DNA from: Desulfacinum sp.
GTDB taxonomy: Bacteria > Desulfobacterota > Syntrophobacteria > Syntrophobacterales > DSM-9756
Assembly (NCBI GenBank): GCA_014359885.1
Contig: JACIYN010000040.1
Coordinates: 1-42,851, forward strand
Reading direction: 5' to 3'
Length of the DNA: 42,851 bases
Shown here piece after piece: positions 1 through 7,770 of this stretch. The position numbers and the translations under genes are program-made. How positions within the stretch are numbered: position 1 is the first letter of the stretch; every line of letters begins with the position of its first letter. The notes beneath the pieces are model-generated. The model was given only the letters and a program-made list of their open reading frames with translations, had not been told where the DNA came from and made no database searches.

Positions 1-44
1 CGCCGCCAGCGTTCATTCTGAGCCAGGATCAAACTCTCCAGTTG
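1..44 (-). rRNA. rrs: 16S ribosomal RNA, 5' end only
   Basis: Read on the minus strand, this is the conserved start of bacterial 16S rRNA: the AGAGTTTGATCCTGGCTCAG primer site (rc of 18-37), then GAACGCTGGCGGCG. The 5' end at about 44 is set by alignment to the E. coli start, seven bases before AGAGTTTGATC. The gene runs off the left edge, so the rRNA operon is transcribed leftward, away from the other genes here. Too little is present for taxonomy. Confidence 0.97.
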
Positions 45-109
45 AACCTTCAACGCACCCTTTAAAAGGGCACGCTCGCTTGCAGGCCCAGCACTTCCTC
101 ACTATTTAG

Positions 110-122
110 TTTTCAAAGAGCA
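110..122 (-). promoter_or_regulatory. boxA-like antitermination site in the rRNA leader
   Basis: The minus strand reads TGCTCTTTGAAAA, close to the boxA consensus TGCTCTTTAACA of rRNA leaders. It lies between the rRNA promoter and the 16S start, as expected for Nus-factor antitermination. The call rests on motif and position only. Confidence 0.65.
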
Positions 123-252
123 GACCGTTTCGTTCGCTTCAGGCAAAGCCGCTTTCTACAGGATCCGGTTTGCCTCGTCAAGAGTTTTTTTGCGGCGCCC
201 GCCGCTTTTTCCTCTCGACCCGTCGGCGCCGTGTCGCGCTGACAGGGGTCGG

Positions 253-280
253 ATTATAGAGATCGGCCCTCCAAAGTCAA
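253..280 (-). promoter_or_regulatory. rRNA operon promoter
   Basis: On the minus strand, TTGACT (275-280) and a perfect TATAAT (253-258) are separated by 16 bp. The site is about 210 bp upstream of the 16S 5' end and oriented toward it, with boxA between. It is one of the strongest sigma-70-type promoters in the window, as expected for rrn. Confidence 0.85.
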
Positions 281-402
281 GGGGATTTTTTCGGCCCCTC
301 CAAACTTTTTACAACTCATCGAAACCACATTCAAAAACCGCTACCCCAGTCCCCTTTCTCTCCCAGTGTCCCCGAAGAAATCTTTTTCGCGCTCGACTCC
401 GA

Positions 403-544
403 GGAGGCTGTCTGAGAATTGGTTCTTTGCCTCGTCTTGTCTCCATCCGTCATCCCCGCGAAAGCGGGGATCCAGGATTCCCGGGAACCTATGGACTCCC
501 GCTTGCGCGGGAGTGACGGTTTGCGCAGTTCTCGGACAGGCTCC
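403..544. repeat. MITE-like element with inverted ends and an internal palindrome
   Basis: A 142-bp stretch is bounded by inverted repeats of about 19 bp: GGAGGCTGTCTGAGAATTG at 403-421, and GGAGCCTGTCCGAGAACTG read inward from 544 (16 of 19 identical). Inside, 448-518 forms a second imperfect palindrome with arms of the CGTCATCCCCGCGAAAGCGGGGATCC type, a motif seen as dispersed repeats in many proteobacteria. No credible ORF lies inside. Both ends are flanked by CTCCGA-like sequence, so a short target duplication is possible but unclear. Confidence 0.6.
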
Positions 545-692
545 GAGGGGATCTTCCAGCTCCACATCCTCCCGGCACGCTCCGTCGGCCGCCGTTGGCG
601 CCACAATCCCCCCATCCTTATGGAAAGGGGGGCGCTTTCCAGCCAGCCGTCCAAATCAGTCAGCTCCAGTGCCGCCTCCCACTTTCCAGAGT

Positions 693-741
693 CCTTCACT
701 CATCCTTTGTTACTCATCACCCGTTACTCATCACTCATCAC
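693..741. repeat. 7-bp tandem array (seven units, minus-strand GTGATGA type)
   Basis: Seven consecutive heptamers on the plus strand: CCTTCAC, TCATCCT, TTGTTAC, TCATCAC, CCGTTAC, TCATCAC, TCATCAC. The reverse complement has the form GTRANGR. It belongs to the same degenerate family as the arrays near 5241, 23377, 34312 and 41589. Confidence 0.8.
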
Positions 742-863
742 GGACCACGGTCTCCGCCTTGCTTTCCGGGGCCTCTCAGGTTACAAAGCAATCTCTTTTG
801 AACCGGCCTTTGCGGGCCTGGCATAGGAAACCGTGTAAACAGACAGACGAGGTTGAACAACGC

Positions 864-2246
864 ATGAGCCCATCCACCGGCACCTCCTCTTCCCCTCTTT
901 CGACGCTTTGGCAGAAGCTGGGGAGCCTCCGGTTCACCCTATTGCTCTTCTTCATCCTCACGTTCGGATGTGTTTTGGGGACCCTCTTTCCACAGGGGGT
1001 GGGAGAACGACAGCTCCTTTCCCAGTTCTCCCCTTCCACGGTCCAGTGGATCACGACCCTTCAGCTTCACGATCTCTACCATTCCCTGTGGTTCCAGGCT
1101 CTGCTGGGTTTGTTGAGCCTTAATCTGATCGTCTGCACCCTCCAGAGGTTTCCCAAGACGGTGGCACTCCTTCAACATCGCGAAGAGTTCCTGGATCCCC
1201 GAAAGCTCAGCAAGTTCTCCCTTAGCTGTACTCTCCGGGTCCCTGGCGGCCTGCCCCACGCCCGCCAGGCCGTAGAACAAGTCGTCCGCTCCAAGGTCGG
1301 CCCTCTGAACCAGCTCCATGCTCCCCAAGACTCCTTCGCCTTCGTTGTGGAAAGAGGCCGCTGGACCCGCTACATGGTCTATGTGGTTCATCTGAGCGTC
1401 CTTATCATCTTTTTCGGGGCCCTCCTGGGATCCCTTTTCGGCTTCAAAGGCATGATGAACGTGGCCGAAGGAGAGACGAACAATCGGGTCTTCCTGTCTC
1501 GAGGGCACCGGCAGGTGGTGTTGCCCTTCCAGGTGCGCTGCGACGACTTCCATGTTTCCTACTATGACACGGGGGCTCCGGAAGAATTCCGCTCCGACCT
1601 GGTGATCCTGGAAGACGGTCGGGAAGTGCTTCGCCGATCCATCCGGGTCAACGATCCCCTTACCTACAAAGGGGTCACATTTTATCAGGCATCCTATGGG
1701 GCCATCCTCAAGGAGGCCAAGGTCCAGTTTACGGACAAGGAATCGGGGGAAATCCTCACTCTGGATCTCGCGTTTCGCGAGCCCGTTCCTTTCGGAGATT
1801 CGGGCCGCATGGTGGAGCTCGTGGACTTTGCGGAAGACTTGAGCGGGTTCGGCAAGGCGGTGGCCGTTGTCACCTACAGGGAGGGGGAGCAGCCCAAGGG
1901 ATCCTGGATCCTGGTGGAGCGCCCCGACTTCCACGGCAACCGCGTGGAGCGCTATGCCGTCAAGGTCCTCGATCTGAACCAGGCGCACTACACCGGCCTT
2001 CAAGTGAAAAGGGATCCGGGGGTGGTGATCGTCATTACGGGCTTCATCCTCCTCTTGGCCGGACTTCTCACCACGTTCTATACGCAACATCGAAAGATCT
2101 TCATATGGGCCCAGGCCGCCAACCCGGGAACCACCCTCATCCTGGCCGCTCGAAGCAGCAAGAAAAGCCTTGCCTTCGAAAGGGAATTCCAACATCTTTG
2201 TGAACGCGTTCGTGAGCACCTCACGAATCCTCGGAAGGAGTCCTAG
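864..2246 (+). CDS. resB: Cytochrome c biogenesis protein ResB/Ccs1
   Basis: This is the Ccs1/ResB subunit of the system II cytochrome c maturation complex, which works with CcsA to export heme and attach it to apocytochromes outside the cytoplasmic membrane. The 460-residue product begins with a cytosolic stretch, then hydrophobic segments (LRFTLLLFFILTFGCVLGTLFPQG; LWFQALLGLLSLNLIVCTL), a third after RYMVYVVHLSVLIIFF, a large extracytoplasmic domain and a final segment near VVIVITGFILLLAGLLTTF. The ATG at 864 is chosen because earlier in-frame codons run through repeats and encode no family sequence. It stops with TAG, and ccsA begins six bases later in the same frame, so amber readthrough would fuse the two proteins. 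The family assignment is firm; the exact start is less so. Confidence 0.9.
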   Translation: MSPSTGTSSSPLSTLWQKLGSLRFTLLLFFILTFGCVLGTLFPQGVGERQLLSQFSPSTVQWITTLQLHDLYHSLWFQALLGLLSLNLIVCTLQRFPKTVALLQHREEFLDPRKLSKFSLSCTLRVPGGLPHARQAVEQVVRSKVGPLNQLHAPQDSFAFVVERGRWTRYMVYVVHLSVLIIFFGALLGSLFGFKGMMNVAEGETNNRVFLSRGHRQVVLPFQVRCDDFHVSYYDTGAPEEFRSDLVILEDGREVLRRSIRVNDPLTYKGVTFYQASYGAILKEAKVQFTDKESGEILTLDLAFREPVPFGDSGRMVELVDFAEDLSGFGKAVAVVTYREGEQPKGSWILVERPDFHGNRVERYAVKVLDLNQAHYTGLQVKRDPGVVIVITGFILLLAGLLTTFYTQHRKIFIWAQAANPGTTLILAARSSKKSLAFEREFQHLCERVREHLTNPRKES

Positions 2247-2252
2247 ATCACC

Positions 2253-3101
2253 ATGACCAGCTCTCAGCTTCTTTCCTTCACCACTTTCGCGTATCTGGGT
2301 GCGAGCATTCTGTATCTGGCGGGCGTCACCTTTCGAACCACCAAGGCACTCCGGGCCGCCACCTGGGTGGGCCTGGCGGCCGCGGTGGCCAACGGCGCAG
2401 GCATTCTCCTGCGCTGGAAGGAATCCTACGATCTGGGCTACGGCCACGCTCCCCTTTCCAACCTGTATGAATCGCTGGTCTTCGGCGCTTGGTGCGTTAT
2501 GGTCATCTATCTGGTGCTGGAAAAGAAGACGGGCCACCGGAGCCTGGGCGTTGTGCCGTCGCTCATCGCCTTTCTCGCCATGGCCTACGCATCCTTTTCG
2601 CCCGACGTTTCGTCCAAGATCCAGCCGCTTCTGCCCGCCCTCAAAAGCAACTGGCTCATCGCCCACGTGATCACCTGTTTTCTGGGATATGCAGCCTTCG
2701 CCATCTCTTTCGGCATGAGCGGTCTCTACCTTTGGCAACGCCGCAAAAGCGGCGAGGGCCATCCCGCTGGAACTCTGAAGCTGCTTCCCGACGTGCGCGA
2801 GTTGGAAGAATACAATTACCAGATGATTCTTTTCGGCTTTTTGTGGCTTTCCGTGGGAATCATCACCGGATCGGTCTGGGCCAACAGCGCCTGGGGATCC
2901 TACTGGAGCTGGGATCCCAAGGAGACATGGTCCCTCATCACGTGGCTCATCTATGCAGCCGTGCTTCATGCGCGGGCCGTGCGCGGCTGGCAGGGTCCTC
3001 GTGTGGCGTGGTTGTCCATGCTGGGCTTCTGCTCGGTCCTTTTCACCTACTTCGGGGTGAACTTCCTGCTGAGCGGTTTGCACAGTTACGCCACCAAATA
3101 G
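2253..3101 (+). CDS. ccsA: Cytochrome c biogenesis protein CcsA (ResC)
   Basis: CcsA is the multi-spanning heme-handling partner of Ccs1 in system II. The 282-residue product has about eight hydrophobic segments and the diagnostic tryptophan-rich WWD-type motif, seen as WGSYWSWDPKETWSLITW near residues 212-229. Conserved histidines suited to heme ligation occur in GYGHAPLSNLYES and near the C-terminus. It starts six bases after resB and is certainly co-transcribed. Its stop is TAG, followed in frame by another TAG 33 bases later. The pair implies a c-type cytochrome-dependent anaerobic respiratory chain. Confidence 0.93.
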   Translation: MTSSQLLSFTTFAYLGASILYLAGVTFRTTKALRAATWVGLAAAVANGAGILLRWKESYDLGYGHAPLSNLYESLVFGAWCVMVIYLVLEKKTGHRSLGVVPSLIAFLAMAYASFSPDVSSKIQPLLPALKSNWLIAHVITCFLGYAAFAISFGMSGLYLWQRRKSGEGHPAGTLKLLPDVRELEEYNYQMILFGFLWLSVGIITGSVWANSAWGSYWSWDPKETWSLITWLIYAAVLHARAVRGWQGPRVAWLSMLGFCSVLFTYFGVNFLLSGLHSYATK

Positions 3102-3151
3102 GCCCTTGATGCGCCCCACCGGACCCGATGGGGATAGGGAAGGAGAGCCAA

Positions 3152-3376
3152 ATGGTATTCGGCCTTGGGGCACCGGAACTCCTGGTGATCCTGTGCATCG
3201 TCGTCTTCCTCTACGGAGGCAAACGGGTTGCCGACGTGGGTCGGGGACTGGGCGAGAGCGTCGCCCAGTTCAAGAAGGCCTTTCGCCGCTGGGATCCGGA
3301 AGTGCGGGATGTGGAATTCCAGGACGTGATGCCGGAAGACGATCGGCCCCGATCCGAAGCTGAGAAGGGAGAGTAG
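3152..3376 (+). CDS. tatA: Twin-arginine translocase subunit TatA/E
   Basis: A 74-residue TatA-family protein: a short N-terminus ([11 protein letters not shown]), one transmembrane helix ([11 protein letters not shown]), a glycine hinge, an amphipathic helix ([20 protein letters not shown]) and an acidic tail. TatA oligomers form the pore for folded proteins exported with twin-arginine signals. The start at 3152 follows GGAAGGAGAG; an upstream in-frame ATG at 3128 lacks this spacing. It ends in TAG (TAGATA), the same six bases found at the Pyl codon of mtbB. tatB starts two bases later in another frame. Confidence 0.9.
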   Translation: MVFGLGAPELLVILCIVVFLYGGKRVADVGRGLGESVAQFKKAFRRWDPEVRDVEFQDVMPEDDRPRSEAEKGE

Positions 3377-3378
3377 AT

Positions 3379-3750
3379 ATGTTCGGCCTCGGCTTTCAGG
3401 AACTGCTCCTCATCCTGGCCATCGCGCTCATCGTGGTGGGCCCCGGCAAGCTGCCCGATCTGGCCCGAGCCCTGGGGCGGGGGCTCGCCGAATTTCGCAA
3501 GGCCACCAACGAAATCAAACAAACCTTCGACCAGGATGAGACCGTTCAGGAGATCAAAAAGGAATTTCGGACGGCCCAATCCCAGATGACCCTGGAGCAG
3601 CTCGCGGCCCCCAGGGAACCTCAGAAGGTGGCGGCCCCGGCTGCAGAGTCCGCGGCGGCCCCAGCCGAAGAACCCAAAGCCGAGACAGGCAAGACCGCTT
3701 CGGACATCGAATCGGCCTCCGAACGCACCACCCCTTCCACCGGGAGTTGA
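3379..3750 (+). CDS. tatB: Sec-independent translocase subunit TatB
   Basis: A 123-residue TatA/B-family protein. The N-terminal helix ([21 protein letters not shown]) is followed by [21 protein letters not shown] and a long charged, alanine/proline-rich tail with no further domain. Length, the GPGKLP hinge and the position between tatA and tatC fit TatB, which with TatC recognises twin-arginine signal peptides. A second TatA paralogue is the alternative, since the two families grade into each other. It stops with TGA just before tatC. Confidence 0.82.
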   Translation: MFGLGFQELLLILAIALIVVGPGKLPDLARALGRGLAEFRKATNEIKQTFDQDETVQEIKKEFRTAQSQMTLEQLAAPREPQKVAAPAAESAAAPAEEPKAETGKTASDIESASERTTPSTGS

Positions 3751-3758
3751 CAAGTTCC

Positions 3759-4538
3759 ATGAGCACCGAACAGGACAGAATGCCCTTCACCGAGCATCTG
3801 GAAGAACTGCGCCGGCGCCTCATCACCTGTGCCATCGCCGTGGGAGTCGGCTTCGTCATCTGCTACTTTTTTAAGGAGAGAATCTTCCAATGGCTGATGA
3901 AGCCCCTCATCGAAGCCCTTCCCGCCGACGGCAGCCGCCACCTGATCTACACCGCCCCGCACGAAGCCTTTCTCACCTATTTGAAGGTGTCGTTTCTGGC
4001 CGGCGCGGGCTTGGCCGTTCCGGTCATCCTCTTCCAGTTCTGGCGGTTTGTGGCCCCGGGGCTCTACGAACATGAACGCCGCTATCTCTACCCCATCGTC
4101 ATCCTTTCCACCGTCTTTTTCCTGGGGGGGGCTCTTTTCGGCTACTACGTGGTCTTCCCCTACGGCTTTCAGTTCTTCGCCTCCTTCGCCACGGACCTGA
4201 TCGCCCCTATGATCAGCACCAAGGAATTCCTGTCCTTCGCCACCCGTCTTCTTTTCGCCTTCGGCGCCATTTTCGAGTTGCCCCTCATCACCTTCTTTTT
4301 GGCCAAGCTGGGACTCATCAGCTCCACCTTCCTGAAACGCCAGCGAAAGTACGCGATCCTGGTCATCTTCGCCATCGCAGCCATCCTTACCCCCCCGGAC
4401 GTCTTCACCCAGATCCTCATGGCGGGTCCGCTGCTGATCCTTTATGAGATGAGTGTGTGGATCGCCCACTTTTTCGGCAGGAAGGAAGCGGCCGAAGACG
4501 CCGTGGAAACCGATGAAGAAGCCGCTCGCGCCGGATAG
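3759..4538 (+). CDS. tatC: Sec-independent translocase subunit TatC
   Basis: TatC is the six-helix receptor for twin-arginine signal peptides. The 259-residue product has the N-terminal signature MPFTEHLEELRRRL, a hydrophobic six-segment pattern, and the conserved segment around VLSTVFFLGGALFGYYVVFPYGFQFF. The ATG at 3759 is preferred over an in-frame TTG at 3747 that has no room for a ribosome site. It ends in TAG at 4536-4538. The next 11 codons are open and lead in frame to the rdgB start, so amber readthrough would give a TatC-RdgB fusion. Confidence 0.93.
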   Translation: MSTEQDRMPFTEHLEELRRRLITCAIAVGVGFVICYFFKERIFQWLMKPLIEALPADGSRHLIYTAPHEAFLTYLKVSFLAGAGLAVPVILFQFWRFVAPGLYEHERRYLYPIVILSTVFFLGGALFGYYVVFPYGFQFFASFATDLIAPMISTKEFLSFATRLLFAFGAIFELPLITFFLAKLGLISSTFLKRQRKYAILVIFAIAAILTPPDVFTQILMAGPLLILYEMSVWIAHFFGRKEAAEDAVETDEEAARAG

Positions 4539-4571
4539 ATTCACCCACGAGCAAACGGAGGAACCTCTTCC

Positions 4572-5237
4572 ATGGATCCCATCACCATCGTCATCGCCAC
4601 GCGAAACAGAGGGAAAACAGCGGAAATTCGGGCCCTTCTCCAGGGCTACCCCGTGGACATCAAGGACGTGACCGACTTCGGCCCCATTCCGGAGCCGGTG
4701 GAGGACGGAACCACCTTCGACGAAAACGCCTACAAGAAAGCGCACTTCACGGCCCGTGTTCTGGGACTTCCCGCCTTGGCCGATGATTCCGGACTGGAAG
4801 TGGAAGCCTTGGGAGGTGCCCCCGGCGTTCATTCGGCACGCTACGCCGAGCCCGACGCCGACGACCGCAAGAACTACGAAAAGCTCCTAAGGGAGATGGA
4901 AGGAAAGGAAAACAGGCGAGCCCGCTTCGTCTGCGTCCTTTCCCTGGCCGTTCCCACCGGCCCGGCGCTCACCTACGAAGGCTACTGTGAGGGGGAAATC
5001 ACCACCAAACCGCGGGGCAGTCAAGGCTTCGGCTACGACCCCGTCTTCTACTATCCCCCCCTGGGAAAAACCTTCGCCGAGATGAGCCTGGAAGAGAAGT
5101 CATCGGTGAGCCATCGAGGGAGGGCGCTCAGGGAATTCCGGGATGAATTCGACAAGGTGTTGGTATGGCTCCAAAAGCGCTTGGCGGAAGAAAAGCGGCT
5201 GCTCGTCGGCGACATTTGCCAGCATGATCATTCGTGA
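4572..5237 (+). CDS. rdgB: Non-canonical purine NTP pyrophosphatase (RdgB/HAM1)
   Basis: This enzyme hydrolyses ITP, dITP and XTP to monophosphates, keeping deaminated purines out of nucleic acids. The 221-residue product carries the family signatures in order: ATRNRGKTAEI at the N-terminus, FDENAYKKA, ADDSGLEVEALGGAPGVHSA, GSQGFGYDPVF and SHRGRALREF. The C-terminus is about 20 residues longer than usual. The start at 4572 follows GGAGGAACC. A 7-bp tandem array begins directly after the TGA stop. Confidence 0.93.
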   Translation: MDPITIVIATRNRGKTAEIRALLQGYPVDIKDVTDFGPIPEPVEDGTTFDENAYKKAHFTARVLGLPALADDSGLEVEALGGAPGVHSARYAEPDADDRKNYEKLLREMEGKENRRARFVCVLSLAVPTGPALTYEGYCEGEITTKPRGSQGFGYDPVFYYPPLGKTFAEMSLEEKSSVSHRGRALREFRDEFDKVLVWLQKRLAEEKRLLVGDICQHDHS

Positions 5238-5240
5238 GCC

Positions 5241-5289
5241 GTGATGGGTGACGAGTGACGGGTGACGAGCAACGAGTGATGGGTGAAAC
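5241..5289. repeat. 7-bp tandem array after rdgB (seven units)
   Basis: Units on the plus strand: GTGATGG, GTGACGA, GTGACGG, GTGACGA, GCAACGA, GTGATGG, GTGAAAC, starting three bases after the rdgB stop. A tail reading ACTGAAAATTGAGAACCGATAACC follows; a related CCGATAACC tail also follows the array near 23377. This suggests a composite dispersed repeat. Confidence 0.8.
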
Positions 5290-5324
5290 TGAAAATTGAG
5301 AACCGATAACCGACAGCTGCCCCC

Positions 5325-5852
5325 ATGGATAATCGAACTGAACCGTGGTCCGCGTTCCGGAGCGAGGTGGAGGACCTGCTGGCCGCTTGGCGCCGGGAGG
5401 GACTTCCCCCCCGCTGGGCCCTTCTCCGGCAGTTGCAGGGACTCGACGCGCACCGGGAAGCCATCTTCCGCACGGCGTCTTCGCTTCCGGCCATGCCCAC
5501 CGTTCATCTGGCCACCTTGGACGACGGCTGGGGACACGGCCTGGACGTGATCGAGTCGGCAGCCCGTGCCGTGGGCTCTTCCGTTCGCCGCCTGGGGCTT
5601 ATGATGTCTCCGGAGGAGATCCTGGCCGTCTGCACCGCCGATCCGCCCCACATCCTGGGAGTCACCGTGCTCCACAACGATTCCGAGACTGCCCTCACCC
5701 AGATCTGCCGCGGACTGCCTTCTCAAACCACAGTTCTGGCCGGCGGGACCGCCTTTTCTCTGGATCCCGACCTGGGCCGACGGGCGGGCGTTCACAAGGT
5801 GATGCGACACGCCGCCGATTTCCTCGCTTTCCTTCTCACTTACGAACCGTAG
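5325..5852 (+). CDS. Cobalamin-binding-domain-like protein, function unknown
   Basis: A 175-residue protein whose second half resembles the B12-binding Rossmann fold: a strand (TVHLATLDDGWGHGLDVIESAARAVG), then SVRRLGLMMSPEEILAVC, PPHILGVTVLH and a late TTVLAGGTAFSLD where corrinoid proteins have a GG motif. The canonical DxHxxG that supplies the cobalt-ligand histidine is not in register, although a GHG is present, so corrinoid binding is doubtful. The N-terminal helical part could be a reduced cap. It ends in TAG and its last 13 bases overlap the end of the convergent NifU-like gene. Confidence 0.55.
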   Translation: MDNRTEPWSAFRSEVEDLLAAWRREGLPPRWALLRQLQGLDAHREAIFRTASSLPAMPTVHLATLDDGWGHGLDVIESAARAVGSSVRRLGLMMSPEEILAVCTADPPHILGVTVLHNDSETALTQICRGLPSQTTVLAGGTAFSLDPDLGRRAGVHKVMRHAADFLAFLLTYEP

Positions 5853-6262
5853 AGCTTCCTCCAAGGTTCCCGCCGCCGGCGTTGCACATCCGAAAGGGCC
5901 AAATAGAGCGCCCCCACCGCCAGCTCGGCGCAGTGAAATTCTCCGTCCGGCAGGGTCTCCAGAAAGGCCGCCACGTCTTCCGGGCGGATGTCCCAGGCTT
6001 CCTCCAGGCTCCGGCCTTCGGCCATTTCCGCCACCGTGTTGGCGCAGGCCACCGTGTTGAAACACCCGTTGGTTTGGAAAGACACACGCCGCACGTGGTC
6101 CCCTTCCATCAACACGAAAAACTCCACCGTATCGCCGCATTCGCCGGTGCGTTTGCCCACTCCGTCCGGTGAAGCCACGGTCTCCATTCGATCCGTCCGA
6201 AAGGCCATCTCCAGGAACCGGAGCGAATGGTGCTGCCAGAAGTCGCGCTCTCCCTTGTCCAT
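5840..6262 (-). CDS. Iron-sulfur cluster scaffold, IscU/NifU N-terminal family
   Basis: A 140-residue IscU-like scaffold on which [Fe-S] clusters are built before transfer to apoproteins. The three expected cysteine sites are visible: GECGDTVEFF, QTNGCFNTVACANTVAE and HCAELA. The insert between them (MAEGRSLEEAWDI) also matches the family. The start is well supported by AAGGAGGACGAAACAACC before the ATG. No iscS or other isc gene is adjacent, so it is a solitary copy. It is convergent with, and overlaps, the gene ending at 5852. Confidence 0.85.
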   Translation of the reverse strand: MDKGERDFWQHHSLRFLEMAFRTDRMETVASPDGVGKRTGECGDTVEFFVLMEGDHVRRVSFQTNGCFNTVACANTVAEMAEGRSLEEAWDIRPEDVAAFLETLPDGEFHCAELAVGALYLALSDVQRRRREPWRKLYGS

Positions 6263-6523
6263 GGTTGTTTCGTCCTCCTTGGGTTTCCCGTCCGGATCCC
6301 TTCCCTCACCCGAACCGGGCGGTTCATCGTCCTGCGCGTTGAACGCAGCTTCGCGACGGCTCTTTTAGCAACCTGCACCCCAGCCGTAAAGAGACGAGAA
6401 TCTCACCCGCCCCCCTTTCTGGACGTTCTCTGTTTCGACTATCATTGAAAACATGAAAAGCCCCGACGGGCCTTGGCCTTGGCGGCTCCTCATCCTTCAT
6501 CGACCGGTACAGGAGGTGGACTC

Positions 6524-7699
6524 ATGGAATCGGTGAAGTCCAACGGCAAGATCTTGGCGGTTCTAACGGGCGGCGGCGACGTGCCCGGCCTCAACCCCTG
6601 CATCAAGACGCTGGTGTATCGGTCCATCGACGAGGGTTACCGGGTGCTCGGCATTCGACGCGGATGGGCTGGGCTCCTGGAATACCACCCCGATGAGCCC
6701 CAGACCTTCGACCGGTGTCTCCAGTGGCTCGAGAAGAATACGGTTCGAACCATCGACCGCACGGGAGGCACCTACCTCCACACGTCCCGAACCAACCCGG
6801 GGGCCGTCCGCTACAAGGAAGCCCCGGACTTTCTCAAGGACGCCTTTTCCAGGCCCGAAGAGAAAAGGGACTTTACCGCCCATATCCTCAAAAACCTGGA
6901 AGTCTTGGGCGTGGACACCCTGGTGGCCATCGGAGGCGACGATACGTTGAGCTATGCCGTCCGGCTCCACGAGGAAGGCTTTCCCGTTCTCGCCATCCCC
7001 AAGACCATGGACAACGACGTCTTCGGCACCGATTACTGCATCGGTTTTTCCACGGCCATCACCCGCAGCGTCAACTTCATCCACGCACTTCGCACCTCCA
7101 CGGGATCCCACGAGCGGATCGCCGTCATCGAGCTCTTCGGCCGCAACTGCGGAGAAACGTCCCTGGTGAGCGCCTATCTTTCGGGGGTGGATCGGGCCAT
7201 CATCAGCGAGGTCCCCTTCGATCCCCAACGGCTGGCCGACCTCATTATGGAGGACAAGCGGCGCAATCCCAGCAACTACGCCATGCTCACCATCAGCGAA
7301 GGAGCCCGCATGGTGGGAGGCGCCGTGGTGGAAACCGGCGAAGCGGACGCCTACGGCCACCGCAAACTCGGAGGCATCGGCCTCATCACCGGGGACATCC
7401 TGAAGAAACTCACGGGTGAAGGCATCATCTACCAGCAATTGTCCTACCTCATGCGAAGCGGCGCCCCCGACTCCCTGGATCTCATGGTGGCGGTCAACTT
7501 CGCCCACATGACCGTGGACCTGGCCCTGCGCAAGAACTTCGGCCGCATGGTGGCCCTCACCCAGGGCACCTACACGGACCTGCCGGTGAGCATCATCACG
7601 TCGGGAGTGAAACGCGTGGACGTGCACGAGCTCTACGATGTGGACCAGTACCGGCCCAAGGTTCGTCACGTGATGGGAAAGCCCATGTTCTTGTATTGA
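6524..7699 (+). CDS. 6-phosphofructokinase, probably pyrophosphate-dependent
   Basis: The enzyme phosphorylates fructose 6-phosphate in glycolysis; PPi-type enzymes work reversibly. The 391-residue product has the N-terminal loop [15 protein letters not shown] at residues 137-141 and PKTMDND from residue 159. Known ATP enzymes typically have GGDGS and PGTIDND, while the second aspartate and the lysine mark PPi-dependent members, so PPi use is inferred from these two sites. The start at 6524 follows a strong AGGAGG; the earlier in-frame ATG has none. About 260 bp upstream is without genes. Confidence 0.88.
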   Translation: MESVKSNGKILAVLTGGGDVPGLNPCIKTLVYRSIDEGYRVLGIRRGWAGLLEYHPDEPQTFDRCLQWLEKNTVRTIDRTGGTYLHTSRTNPGAVRYKEAPDFLKDAFSRPEEKRDFTAHILKNLEVLGVDTLVAIGGDDTLSYAVRLHEEGFPVLAIPKTMDNDVFGTDYCIGFSTAITRSVNFIHALRTSTGSHERIAVIELFGRNCGETSLVSAYLSGVDRAIISEVPFDPQRLADLIMEDKRRNPSNYAMLTISEGARMVGGAVVETGEADAYGHRKLGGIGLITGDILKKLTGEGIIYQQLSYLMRSGAPDSLDLMVAVNFAHMTVDLALRKNFGRMVALTQGTYTDLPVSIITSGVKRVDVHELYDVDQYRPKVRHVMGKPMFLY

Positions 7700-7736
7700 G
7701 AGGAGCAAAGACAAGGGCATTAGGTGCAAGGGGAAA

Positions 7737-7768
7737 AGAGGAGGCGAAGGTTGTTCGCCCCTCTTTTT
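7737..7768. terminator. Bidirectional terminator between convergent genes
   Basis: A stem AGAGG-(A bulge)-GGCGAA, loop GGTTG, then TTCGCC-CCTCT and a run of T. On the other strand the stem ends in TTTT as well. It lies between the phosphofructokinase stop at 7699 and the convergent permease stop at 7771, so it can serve both. Confidence 0.85.
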
Positions 7769-7770
7769 CG

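Larger units (their letters stand above)
45..863. other. Gene-free spacer between the rRNA operon and ccs1
   Basis: About 820 bp without a convincing gene. It holds the leftward rRNA leader and promoter (to 280), the MITE-like element (403-544), a C-run/G-run hairpin near 606-634 of a type that recurs in this window, and a 7-bp tandem array (693-741). Long open frames cross it on both strands, but they match no family and run through the repeats, so I treat them as GC-rich artefacts. No strong promoter for ccs1 stands out. Confidence 0.6.

Noticed and set aside
366..863. N-terminal extension of resB to 366
   Set aside because: The extra frame crosses the MITE-like element and the heptamer array and has no Ccs1 similarity; ATG 864 fits the family start.
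939..3173. Large antisense open frame of about 744 codons over resB-ccsA
   Set aside because: GC-rich shadow with low-complexity composition and no family likeness; the sense strand has clear families.
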